Positions 1 to 11,440 of a stretch of 64,000 bases of DNA are shown here, piece by piece (the first letter of the stretch is position 1; each line of letters begins with the position of its first letter). The stretch lies in contig CP087210.1 of NCBI GenBank assembly GCA_020912385.1, positions 868,001 to 932,000 of the forward strand, written 5' to 3'. This DNA comes from Neofusicoccum parvum. Taxonomy: Eukaryota; Ascomycota; Dothideomycetes; Botryosphaeriales; Botryosphaeriaceae. The notes under the pieces were generated by a model that did not search any database, was not told the DNA's origin, and saw nothing but the letters and a program-made list of their open reading frames with translations. The position numbers and the translations under genes were made by a program.

Positions 1-22
1 TTCCGACGCTGAGATCCTCTAG

Positions 23-2740
23 GCAGTGACAAGCGTGGCACCATCTACGGCCTCTACGACATTTCCGAGCAAATTGGTGTATCCCCGTGGTACCACTTCG
101 CTGACGTGCCCGCCGCCCGTCACACTGCCATATATGCCCTCGACACCACCAAAACTCAACCGTCGCCCTCGATCAAGTACCGTGGCTTCTTCATCAACGA
201 CGAGGCCCCTGCCCTGACCGGATGGATGAACGCCAACTTTAAGAAGAGCGAGTACGGCTCAGCCTTCGGCGCTGAGTTCTACGCCATGGTCTTCGAGCTG
301 CTTCTGCGTCTGCGCGCAAACTACCTCTGGCCCGCCATGTGGGGCTCCATGTTCAACGTCGACGACCCGCGCAGCCAGCCTCTTGCAGACGAGTATGGCG
401 TTGTCATGGGAACCTCCCATACAGAGCCCATGATGCGCGCCACTAACGAATGGGGCCAATTCGGCAACGGCTCCTGGCAGTGGAACACCAACAACGAATC
501 CATCTACCCGTTCTTTGTCGAGGGTGCTGAGCGGACTAGGAACTACGAGGGCGTCATGACCATTGGAATGCGCGGTAGTGCTGACACGGCCATGAGCGCC
601 AACGTCGAGACTACCATGCTTGAGAACATTGTTGATACTCAGCGTGAGATCTTGAAGAACGTTTACGGCAGCGAGACCGCTGTGCCGCAGGCGTGGTGCT
701 TGTACAAAGAGGTCCAGGGCTATTACGAGGCCGGCATGAGGGTGCCCGACGATGTCATCCTGCTTTGGGCCGATGACAACTGGGGAAACATCAGGAGACT
801 GCCTGTTGGCAACGAGACCGAGCGGTCTGGTGGTGCTGGAGTCTACTACGTAAGTTTCTTGCAATGCAGTGCTACGCGCATGGAGCTCACGCTGGGGCGC
901 AGCACTTTGATTATGTTGGAGACCCAAGAAACCACAAATGGGTGAGTAGCCCTGACTGGAAATGAAAAGCGGGGCATGTACTGACAGACCCAAGATCAAC
1001 GCGGTCCAGCTGGAGCACACCTGGGAGCAGATGCACCTGGCGTATGAAAGAGGGGCAAGAGACCTCTGGATTGTGAATGTCGGCGACATCAAACCTCTGG
1101 TATCCTTTCCGAGATGAAACTGGCCAAGCAGAGACTAACCTTGCCAGGAAATTCCAATCTCCCACTTCTTCGACCTGGCCTATGACATTGAGCTCTGGGA
1201 TGTAAACAGTACCTCTCGCTGGAGTGCATTGTGGGCTGCCCGAGAGTTTGGTGCTGGTGTCTCTCAGCAGACTGCTGATGTTCTCGAGGCGTACGGCCTG
1301 CTGGTCGCCAAGAGAAAGTACGAACTTGTCGACCCCGGCACCTACAGCCTTATCAATTATGAGGAAGCGGATACCATTGTTGCCGAGTGGGAGGCTCTTG
1401 GAAAGCAAGCTCAGAGTATCTACGATTCGCTGCCAGCTGCAGCTCAGCCAGCCTTCTTCCAGACAGTCTTGCACCCTGTCCTTGCGGGCGGCACTGTCTA
1501 CGATATCCACATCAGCTCCGCGAAGAACCGACTTTATGCGGGTCAAGGGCGCACGAGCGCAAACGCCTGGGCGCAGCGAGTGTTGGAGAAGTTCAAGTAC
1601 GATCACGAGTTGACTGTAAGATACAATGGGCTGCTGGATGGAAAATGGAAGCACATGATGGATCAAACGCATTTGGGCTATGTGTATTGGTAAGTGGCTC
1701 ACTCAAAGCTTGATTGACGACCACTGACACCTGATAGGCAACAGCCCATGCGCCAAGTCACTCCTCCACTCCAATACGTCCAAACCCTTGAGCGTGCCTT
1801 GAACGGGGACATGGGCGTGGCGGTGGAGGGAAGCAACGCCACCGTTCCCGGCGACGATCAGTACCATGAGCTGTCGTCAAATACTCTGACGCTTCCCCCG
1901 ATCGACCCGTATGGCTCTCGCCGGTGGATCGACATCTTCTCGGTTGGAACCAACGAGTTCGATTGGAACGTGTCCGCCGCGCCGTTTGTCAAGTTTTCGC
2001 AAACCTCGGGCACGCTCTCGCCGACAGGAAACAACACCGATGTACGCGTCTACATTGAGATTGACTGGGAAAACTGCCCGGCCGGCTCTAACGCAACCAC
2101 CATCAACATCACCTCCAGCACCGACTATGGCACGCAGTTCAGCATGCCTAGCGTAATCCTACCCTACAATCACACTGAACTGCCCGCCTCCTTCAGCGCT
2201 GGCTTCGTCGAATCCGATGCTCACATCTCCATCGAAGCCGCGCATTACACGCGCATCAGCGATGCGTCGGGTGACGCCTACACCACAATCCTTTCGTATG
2301 GCCGCACTCATTCTGGCGTCACCCTCTCCGACACCCTCTCCCCCTCACTGGACGCCGCCAGCGCTCCCGCACTCGAATACGACATCTACACCTTTAGCTC
2401 CAACGCCACCGCGAACCTTACTCTCTATCTCTCCCCTAGCCTTAATACGGATCCTTCGCGCCCATTGCGCTACGCCGTCACCATCGATGATGCGACGCCT
2501 CGGGAGGTCGAGTACGTGACGGACCAGCCAGAGGGCGCGTTGCCGGTGGATTGGGAGGAGGCCGTGGCTGCAGCGGCGTGGGTGAGCGAGACGGGCAACT
2601 GGACCGTAGGAAATGCAGGCGCGCATACGCTCAGGTTTTGGGCGTTGGAGCCGGGCGTCGTGGTGCAGAAGTTTGTGTTGGACTTGGGAGGTGTGAGGGA
2701 CAGTTATCTTGGCCCGCCTGAGAGTTACAGAGCCGGCTGA
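23..2740 (+). CDS. GH115 alpha-glucuronidase family protein, 5' partial
   Basis: Glycoside hydrolase family 115 enzymes remove (4-O-methyl-)glucuronic acid from xylan; fungal members are usually secreted. The window starts inside an intron. Exons read 23-849, 903-941, 995-1099, 1148-1689 and 1738-2740 (stop), all with GT-AG junctions. Family-like stretches are RGTIYGLYDISE near the start, LRANYLWPAMWGSMF, GTSHTEPM, LLWADDNWGNIRRLP and, across two small exons, the HFDYVGDPRNHKW segment. The C-terminal ~330 residues (last exon) are a beta-rich accessory domain with many N-x-S/T sites, fitting secretion. The signal peptide and N-terminal domain lie outside the window, so completeness cannot be judged. 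The 39-nt exon 903-941 codes for 13 residues and is needed to keep the conserved segment. The gene converges on the polyketide synthase; 250 bp separate their stop codons. Confidence 0.9.
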
Positions 2741-2990
2741 AGGAGAGAGTGCCTAGTTGATTGAGGAATTGTAAACTGGTGTGGGAAGCGACTAGCCAGC
2801 TTAATGTTTGTTGAAGTCTGGTGGCAATGAAATGATCAAACCCGACCGCTCCACGACACAACATTCTCTGAGCAAGGCCGATACAAGCACATTATTCATT
2901 AAAACTTACTAGTAAGACGTATCTATGCTCTATCGAGGAACCGCGACCCAGGAAAGCCAAGCACAAAATGAAAAAAAAGATAGCGCTGAT

Positions 2991-5900
2991 TTACTCATTA
3001 CCACTCACAACGGGTAGCTTGGCCACAACCTTCTCTGCCAATGCGACGAGGCTCGCCGCACCTATAATCTCCAATGTCGTGATCTCGGCACCGAGCTCCA
3101 TTCTGATCCAATTCCTGATCTCGACTGCGCTCAAACTATCCAGGCCATACACACTCAGCGGCTTACCCGGTTCAAGCGCCTCGGACAGCCGCAGTGTCTT
3201 GGTCAGCTGTGCGTTGATCACATCCAATACGACGGGCAACACCGTGTCTGGAGACGCTCCGGAAGCGTGAAGCGCCAGAAAGGCTTGCACTGCGGCGTCG
3301 GCCGTGTTCTTGCCAGATGAACCGCCACTAGAGTTGCTTGGCAAGAACAGGCCCGCAAAGCGGGCGTCCCGAGTCAGATCGCTGTCAGCCGGGGATTGAG
3401 GAAGGGCAATGCCGGTGACAAGCTGAGACACTGATGCTGGGTTGATTGCATGTTGCTGCTGGGCGATGGAGGTGTCGAGCACCACGTGCAATGCGTTCTC
3501 GGCGATGCCAGTCCACTGGCTGGAGCCCAGATGCGTCTCCATACCGCCCTGTTCGGCAACGTAGCCGACGTCCTGAATGACACCCAGGTTAACGGAGTTG
3601 GCTGCCAGGCCGAGTGAATGGCGGTATGCCGCGAATGAATCCAGGAAGGTGTTGGCGGCAGCATAATTGGCCTGACCCTTGTTGCCAACGACGCCAGAGA
3701 CGCTGGAGAGAAGAGTAAAGAACGAGAGGGGCGCCGGGAGTGAGAGAGAGGCCTTGTGAAGGTTCCATGTGCCGGAAACCTTGCAGGCGATGCAGTCGTG
3801 GTATTCCTGGACGGACATGTCTTCGTAGGGCTTGTCCTGTGGGGAAGGAAGGTGTCAGCACCAGCGTTTTCTGTCATCACCAGGACGACTCACTCTCAAA
3901 ACCATGGAACCCTGGATGACTCCTCCGATAGGCACCGGAGCAACGGCGAATGCTGTATGCACATCCTCAGGATTCCCAACGTCGCCCTTTGCCTCGTATA
4001 CCTTGCACCCCAGAGAGTTGCAGTTCACGACGACGGCCTGGGATCTGCCGTCCGAGCAACCGCTGCGAGACATGGACACAATGTGCTTGGCACCACGACG
4101 GGCCATGTGGATGGCCAGACTGCCGCAGAGACCCTTTAGGCCGCCGACGATGAGGTACGCCACATCGCCGCGAAGACGAGCGTCGTGAGCGAATGGCCGC
4201 ACCGGAACTTCAACATTTCCGCTGGGGCCATCGCTAATGACGATCTTGCCCACGTGCCGGCCGCTGCGCATGTAGGCGAAAGCCTCTGGAATCTGTGAAA
4301 ACGAGAAGGTGGTGATGGGCTGAATGGGGCCGATTGCGCCCTTCTTTACCAGATCAAACACCTTGGTCAGGAGTCTACACGCCCAGTTAGCATCTCTAGT
4401 ACTCGTGGATCAAATTGGCAAGACGACTTGCCTGTGGTACACGTCGTCGGTGATGTGCTTGCTGTACGAAATGTCTACCGCCCTGAACGAGCAGTTGCGG
4501 TCGAACGGCTCCATGGACAAGAAGTTGCGCTCTACGATGTCCCTCTTTCCAATCTCAACCATGGTACCGCCGTCAGCGCAGATGCGCCATGACGCATCGA
4601 GGAGATCGCCAGTCAAAGAGTTGATGATCAGATCGATTCCCTTTCCGCCGGTTGCCTCCAAGATGGCAGGACCGAAGCTGGGGTCGCGAGACGAAAACAT
4701 GCGGGCAGGCGGGATGCCAAACTTCTCCTGCAAGAACTGGCGCTTGGCTTCGGAGCCCACGGTGACGTATATCTGAGTCAAGGCTTAGCTTTCGGACCTA
4801 GAGAGAAAGATAGAGAGAATAGGAACTAACCTCGGCCCCAATGTACTTGGCCAGCTGGATGCACGCGATTCCCACGCCGCCAGCTGCCGAGTGAATCAGA
4901 ATCGACTGGCCCTTCTTGAGTGCCCCGATGTCGAAGATGGAATAGACGGAGGTCGCGAACACGACGGGCATCGTCGCTGCCTCCTCGTAAGTCATGGCCT
5001 CGGGGATTGGCACCACACGCTTGACCGGCGCCTGGATTCGGTTTGCTAGCAGGCCCTTTTCAATCGTGGCCACGCGATCGCCAACACTGAATCCCTTCAC
5101 GCCCGCTCCAACTCGCCTGACCAGGCCGGCACCCTCTAGCCCGAGCAGGTGCTCGTTCTCTGGCACAACCCCCATCGTAACAACGAGGTCCTTGTAGTTG
5201 AGGCCGGCGGCGAAGAGCTCAATCTCGACGCAGCCAGGAGCAACCGGCTGTTCGGCAGGGGTGATGGCGCTATACTGCAGGGCGTCAAAGGTGCCAATTC
5301 GCTCAGCCCGCATCCGTACGATTGATTGCGCATCGTGCAGGCGTTGTGGGACCGGTTCTGCCGCAGCGCCGGCTTTGGCGGCGTTCACGGCGGCGTCTGG
5401 GAGGATTCGGTTGACGTGCAAGACACCATCGCGCTGGAAGAACTCGGCCTCAACAGCGGTCTTGGGTCTGGGCTTACGCAAGGTGCTGAGGATGTCAACG
5501 ATGGCGGAGGAAGTGGCGGCACCCTCGGCCTGCTCAACGTCGAGGGTGGTGCAGTGAGCGCTGGGGTCCTCGGCGCAAATGGTGCGGAAGAGGCCGTTGG
5601 CCATGGCCCGCTCTGGACTGGCAATGTGCAGATGCGCGCCCTGGGTTACCCAGAGCAGCCTGCAGCCGCGAGTGGTGATGTCTTTGATGATCTGCCACTG
5701 GGCCGGAGTCACGGTGGAAAGGACCGAAGAGTAGAGCTCGTCAAGGATCAGGACGGCGCTCTTCGCCGGCACGTCGACAGACGGGCATGCCTGCTCCTTG
5801 ATGCGCCAGCCCGTGCTCGCGAGGGCAGCTCTGAGGCCCTCGCCAAGGCGGCTGGTGCTGGTGAGGTGGACGACGTAGAGCTCCTGCGGCTCGTTGACTG

Positions 5901-8900
5901 CAGCAGTCTCAGAGGCAGGTGCGCAGAGATATACTGCCCTGACCTGGTCTCCGCACGACAGACGAACGGCAGACCCGAAGCCACTGTCGAAGATGGTGGT
6001 CTGCAGCCGTGATTCGGCGCCAATGTCCTCCTTCTCCACTATTACGATGTCGCTGCTTCTCGACAACGTCTGCTCGACCTGCTCAACAACAAGAACGCGC
6101 CCGGCATCCGCCAAGACGCTTGAAGCAGCGCGGAGCACCTGGGCCGTGGCCTCCACAAGCGCCGGCCGAGTCTTGATGATGACAAAGTCGAAATCCGCTG
6201 CGCCGGTGCCCAGGTCTGACTTGGTGGCATCTAGCAGGCTGAACGCCGCGCTTCTCTCCGAGCTGGACTCGTTCTGCACACTGACGAGATCCCGGGCGTC
6301 CGATGCCATGAACGCGTACTTGCTGTAGGTCAACCTATTTGCCCGCTCACGTCCTTCGAACCAGAGACACGATGCATCGCCTACAGCAACGTTGATCTCT
6401 AGCACTGCCAGTGCCGGTTTCTTGTGCGCCGCTATGTCGAGGACATCCTGGACACCCGTGCACGACAACCCTTGCGCCTGTTCCTGCGTTCGTATCCGCG
6501 AGAGGTCTGGCGTGAAGACAGACTGCATGAACGTGTGTTTGGAAAACAAGTCGGCGCCGACGTCCAGCTGGTGACACGAGAGGTTGGTCATTTGCACCAG
6601 TAGCGCTCCTGTCTGCGGGTGGTAGACGGCGCAGCTGGACTTGTAGTTCTTGGCAATCTCCGGCCGCCCTCTACCCGAATATTCAGCGCGTGCCACTGCG
6701 ACGCCCAGCTCCGGACGCTGTTGCGCCGAGACAGGGTTGATAACCAGGTCATCTATGATTGCAGGGATGAGAACGGCATTCATAGTGCTTCTGCCGCCCG
6801 CCCAAATAGAGGGTGTCGCCGATTGGAAGCAGCCGTCTAGAACGGCGGGGTGAATCGAGTACGGGGACTGCGGGGTGTAGGCTGACGGAGGCTCGGTGAA
6901 GGAGATGTGGGAACGGCTGTTGCGCTGTCCGGCGACAGCTTCGACCAAGACTTGCTTTTGGAAGGCTGGGCCAAAGGCATAGCCGACTTCGGAGGATATC
7001 TTGTACCACAGGTGACCAGGAGAGGTGTGCTTCAGAGGAGCAATCTCTTCCGTCGTTGCCACTAGAAAGAAGTTAGTTGAATTCATGAACCAAAAGTATT
7101 GCACCACTTGCCTCTGTCAACAGGGTCGTCAACACGGATCAAGCCGCCAACATGATCCATCATCACGCCCTCTTTATTTGAGGAAACCTTGAACTCATGC
7201 CACGAGTCCTTTGTTCCGGCCAATGGGTTCAGCGTCAACATGTACTCCGCTGGAACATCCTCTTCCACCACGAGTGCCTTGTCGAACTTGATGTTGCGCA
7301 GTCGATAGCACAGCTCCTCGACTGATCGCACGCCCCCATCTGGCCGCAGAGAGCAATACGTCTGGAACATGGCCTCCACCGCCATGGCTACGAAGCCTGC
7401 AGCTGGCATGACAATGTCGGAGCCGACGCAGTGGTCGCGCAGCCAAGGCACCTCGGCCAGCTTAAGAATGCGCTTGAAGGACGGCGAGCGCCAGGGGGTG
7501 CCCAGGACCTTGCTGCCCAACAAGTCATGGCTAGGGAACTGCTTGTACCTCCACTCTTTGCTCTCGCTGCACTCGTACCAATACTTGGTCGAGTGATTCC
7601 ACGAGTAGTTTGGCAAATCCGTAATCACCAGCGGCCGGCCGTGCTCCTCGTCTGCGTTGACTCTGTCCATCCTGACCGGCACGCCCTTCAGGAAGAGTTT
7701 GCCAGCGACGTCCAGAGTGGCGCCAACGGACTCGGCGCCGCGCTTGAGCGCCGTGCAGTATTGGATAGCCGACCCGCTTTCCAGGCTGTCTTTGATCTGG
7801 CCGATGGGCCCTGCAAGCGCACCGCTCGGGCCAATCTCTATCACAAAGTTGGCGCCGTCCTTACCAGCAGTCATCTCGCGGAAGGCATCATCGAAGCGAA
7901 CCGGTGAGACCATGTTGCTCTTCCAGTAGCCGACGTCCGTTGTTTGGTCTTCTGCAAGAGCGTGGCCGTAGACGGAGGAAAACATGGTCACGTCACCGAA
8001 TGGGCCGGGCTTGCACGATTGGCCGTGGAAGTCCCTGAGGAGGAGGCTTTCGTACTCCTTGCCGATTTCGTCCATGAAAGTTGAGTGGTAAGCAAGGTTG
8101 ACCTGAAGCATTCTCGCAAAGTGACCATCCTGGGTGAGTCTGGCCCTGACTTGCTCGAGATTGCTGACGACGCCGGATAGAGTGAGAGACTTTGGGCTGT
8201 TGTAGCAGGCAATGTGGACTGATTCCAGGCCGTCGAGATACGGTCCAATATCGGCTTTGCCAATTCCAACCGCAAGCATTCCAAGAGAAGCCTCGCCATC
8301 GTGCTGACGGTGCTTCGCCGCCAAACCTCTATGGTATGCAACGACGATGGCATCCGCCTGCGTGAGGAAGCCTGCAGCGTAAGCCGCCGCGATCTCTCCC
8401 GAGGAATGTCCCACGACGCTCTGAGGTCTGATTCCCCATCCACTCAGCACCGACAAGAGCGCCAACTGGAGCGCGGTAACGAGCGGTTGAGAGAATTCGG
8501 GCTGGCGCAGATGCTCGGATGAGCGAGGTGCAGTCAGTTCCTCGTACAGTGACCAGTCAGGAGGCGTTGGCAGGCTCCGTAGCACCGTGTCAAGCTCCTT
8601 GACGACTTGAGCAGTGCCGGGGAATGTCTCAAAAACTTCCTTACCCATACGAGGCCACTGAGCGCCCTGGCCCGTGAAGACGAAGCCGATCTTGGGCGTG
8701 CTGGCCTCCTTCTTGCCAAGGACAATGGCGTTCTCATCAAGCTCCGACTTCCGGGCAATGACGTATCCACGGTTGAAATGATGGCTCCTCCTCTCGGAGA
8801 GCGTGTACGCCAAGTCGCGCAGATCGGCTTTCACTGCTAGATTGCTCAAGTGTTTGCTCATCTCCTTTGTGTACGCCTTGAGCGAGCTCTCGTCGTTTGC

Positions 8901-10776
8901 CGAGAAAAGGAGGACGTACGGCCTCGAGGCGGCTTCGTCATCGCTGAAAAAATCGTCCTCGTCGTCCTCGGTGGATTTGAAAGACGAGGTATGAGCTGGC
9001 GCAAAATCTTTGATCAAGGCCTTTGGCTCATCCAAAATGGCGTGGCAGTTCGAGCCGCCGAAGCCGAAGGAATTGACACTTGCTCGGCGGAAAGGTGCGC
9101 GAGGGAAAGGTATGGCGGTCCTTGTTGGCCTCACCCTGAGAGCCTCAAAATCAACTGGTGACATGTCAGAGCTCCTGCGGGATCGTAATGCCAACAGACA
9201 ACTCACTGGCTGGGTTTGGCCGTTCAAAGGTCGGATTTCCGGGGATGATGCCCTGCTCAATGGTGAGGATGGCCTTGAGCAGGCCAGATATACCAGCGGC
9301 CGGCTCGGAGTGGCCAATGTTGCTTTTCACCTACGGACGCACCGGTAAGCCACCCGCCAAAAGCAGCCTGCAAGCTCGTCGTTGACTCACAGATCCGACG
9401 ACCAGAGGCTTATCCGCCGCCCTCGACTCGGCGAACACGGAAGCAATGCCCTTGACCTCGATGGGGTCGCCAGCATTGGTGCCCGTCCCGTGGCACTCGA
9501 GGTACGAGGTGAGCGAATAGTCCGTGATGGCTGCGTTCCTGTACGCCGCGCGAATGGCGGCGGCCTGGTCTTCTGAGCTGGGGCTTGCGATTCCAGGAGT
9601 GCGGCCGTTGTGGTTGTTTGCCGTTCCGCGGATGACGGCTCTGATGGGGTCGCCATCCCTGACCGCGTCGGCCAGACGCTTCAGCACCACGGCGTTGATT
9701 GCCTCGGCCTTGATGTAGCCATCGGCCTTGGAGTCGAAGGTGTGGCATCTGCCCGAGGCCGAATGCGCATTTCTCAGCGCGCCATCTGGCGCAGGCGCGG
9801 ATCAGCGGACACGAAGCGGCGGGCGCTCGGCGGTGCACTTACTCTCGATGCTGTGGTCGGGGCTGTCGCGTCATCGGTCAGTGCCCGCAGTTCGCCCCGG
9901 GCGGAGCACTTACTTGAGGTACAGGTTGGCGCCGGCGACGATGGCGCCGGATATCTCGCCCGTCTGCAGATATCTGCAGGCGACATCGACGCCGACCAGG
10001 CTGCCGGAGCAGGCGGTGTCCAGCGTCAAGCTGGCGGCGGGCGAGTCAGTCGACCACTCGAGCCCGGCGGGCGGGGGGAGGGGGCCGCGGCGGCGGGTCG
10101 GAATGGGGCGCGGACGGTGGCCCAGCTGCCCAGCTCCCACCACGGCCCGCGTCGGCAAGGGGCAACGCACCTCGGTCCTTTGATGTTCAGGAAGTGGCTT
10201 ATTCTGTTGCTCAGGATCGAGCGCCCAACACCGATCGCACACGACGGCGGCCGGTTCTGCGGGTCGCGCGCGTGCATCCATGCGTAGTCTGGTGGCCGCC
10301 GTTCAGCTGCCGCAAAAGCCGTGCTGGGGACAGGAAGACGTACCGCTTTCGTACGAGCCGACGAAGCAGCCGTACGGCGCCCCCGACAGCGTCTCGATCG
10401 GGATTCCCGCGTTCTCAAGCCCCTCGTACACAACCTCCAGCAGCTGCCGTTGCTGCGGGTCCATGGAAACAGCATCGGTGCGCGAGATGTTGAAGAAGCC
10501 GGCGTCGAAGTCGGCCGGGTCGACGCCCTCCAGGAACATGCCGCCAGGGTTCCGCAGCGTCGTTGGCTTGTCCGACGAATCATGGTGGCCCTTGAGGCTG
10601 AAGCGCGTGGACGGCGGCTCGGTGCCGGCCACGCCGCCTTTCTGCAGGAACTCCCACAGCGCGCGCGGGCTGTTGCTGTCTCCAGGCAGGCGGCAGGCCA
10701 TGCCGACGACGGCAACCGGCTCCTGCACATACTGCTTCGACGCCGGATGCGGCCCTGCTTCAGCCTGGACAGACAT
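2991..10776 (-). CDS. Highly reducing type I polyketide synthase (KS-AT-DH-psiMT-ER-KR-ACP)
   Basis: Iterative fungal HR-PKS, 2382 residues. Exons (minus): 10776-10344, 10288-10171, 10030-9914, 9862-9843, 9785-9391, 9330-9207, 9154-7112, 7061-4831, 4772-4432, 4374-3894, 3836-2991; the sum is 7149 nt and stays in frame. Introns at 7111-7062 and 4431-4375 use GC-AG borders; exon 4 is 20 nt. Domains: KS with DTACSG (Cys about 190), [10 protein letters not shown] and KSNIGH; an acidic KS-AT linker; AT with FTGQGAQW (562) and GHSSG (Ser about 653); DH with His about 977 and Asp about 1159; a shortened methyltransferase-like region in which motif I reads LEINVAVGD (about 1304), probably inactive; ER with AAGGVG (about 1809); KR with GGLKGLC (about 2018) and Tyr/Asn near 2159/2163; ACP with GLDSL (Ser about 2335). 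There is no TE, R or C release domain. The start follows a TATA-like element at 10854-10859. Product unknown. Confidence 0.95.
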
Positions 10777-11440
10777 GCTTTCGGGGAGTGGGCTGGGAGC
10801 GAGCTTGGTGAAGTGCCACGGCGAAAGCTAAGTTTGCATTAGGGCGGAACGTGTATATACGCCGTCTCGCAGGAGGCCGAGGGCTGTCACCCGACGCTGC
10901 CGGGTCAGTCCGCGGTCTCTGCCCGCCTTCGACTGCACAGTGAACGAGCCAAGGGGCGCCAGGACCTAGCCGCCGTTGAGATGGGCGATCAGACCATGCC
11001 GACAGCGATTGCCTTGGGGTTCGCGCGGGTTTCTCCTGGGGCGGCGCCCATCCTTTCTGGAAGCAGAGGCGGCAGCCAGCCAATCCCACGGGTCAGGAAC
11101 CACCGCCGGTGTGATAGCAGCTGGCCAGAACTGCACAGGCCCGGTGGAAATCCGGATTCCAGGATTAGAAATGCTGCGCGGCGCAATGGCAGAGGCACAG
11201 AAGAAGGAGGCAACCAGGCGCCCGCGAGTCAGCAGGCAGGGAATGCCGGGGCATTGGAGGAAGCGGAAGAAGGCCCGACAGCAGTCGAGCCACGGAGGCC
11301 AGGCGGCGGCGGCAATCCGAGGGCTATAAGGCATGGCTGCACCGTTGGCAAAAGCCAAATCAACACGCTGCCTTCGAGAAGCATTAGCGCGCGGCCCACG
11401 GCCCAATCACAGCAAAGCGCGAGACGCAGAGGCGCAGAAC
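10777..11440. promoter_or_regulatory. Shared divergent promoter of the PKS and the hydrolase
   Basis: 664 bp between the two divergent start codons. On the minus side TATATA lies at 10854-10859, 78 bp before the PKS ATG. On the plus side TATAA lies at 11325-11329, 112 bp before the hydrolase ATG at 11441; the earlier in-frame ATG at 11333 sits almost on this element and is unlikely to be in the mRNA. A CCAAT motif occurs near 11080. A perfect 10-bp palindrome, AATCCGGATT, at 11149-11158 is extended imperfectly to GGAA...TTCC and could be a regulator site. Assignment of these elements is inference from position. Confidence 0.6.

Noticed and set aside
10031..10343. Apparent frameshift in the N-terminal ketosynthase
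   Set aside because: The breaks are explained by introns 10343-10289 and 10170-10031 with GT-AG borders that restore SYESDYAW and [15 protein letters not shown].
11333..11440. Upstream ATG for the hydrolase
   Set aside because: It lies four bases past the TATA-like element and would add a basic extension absent from the family; ATG 11441 fits better.
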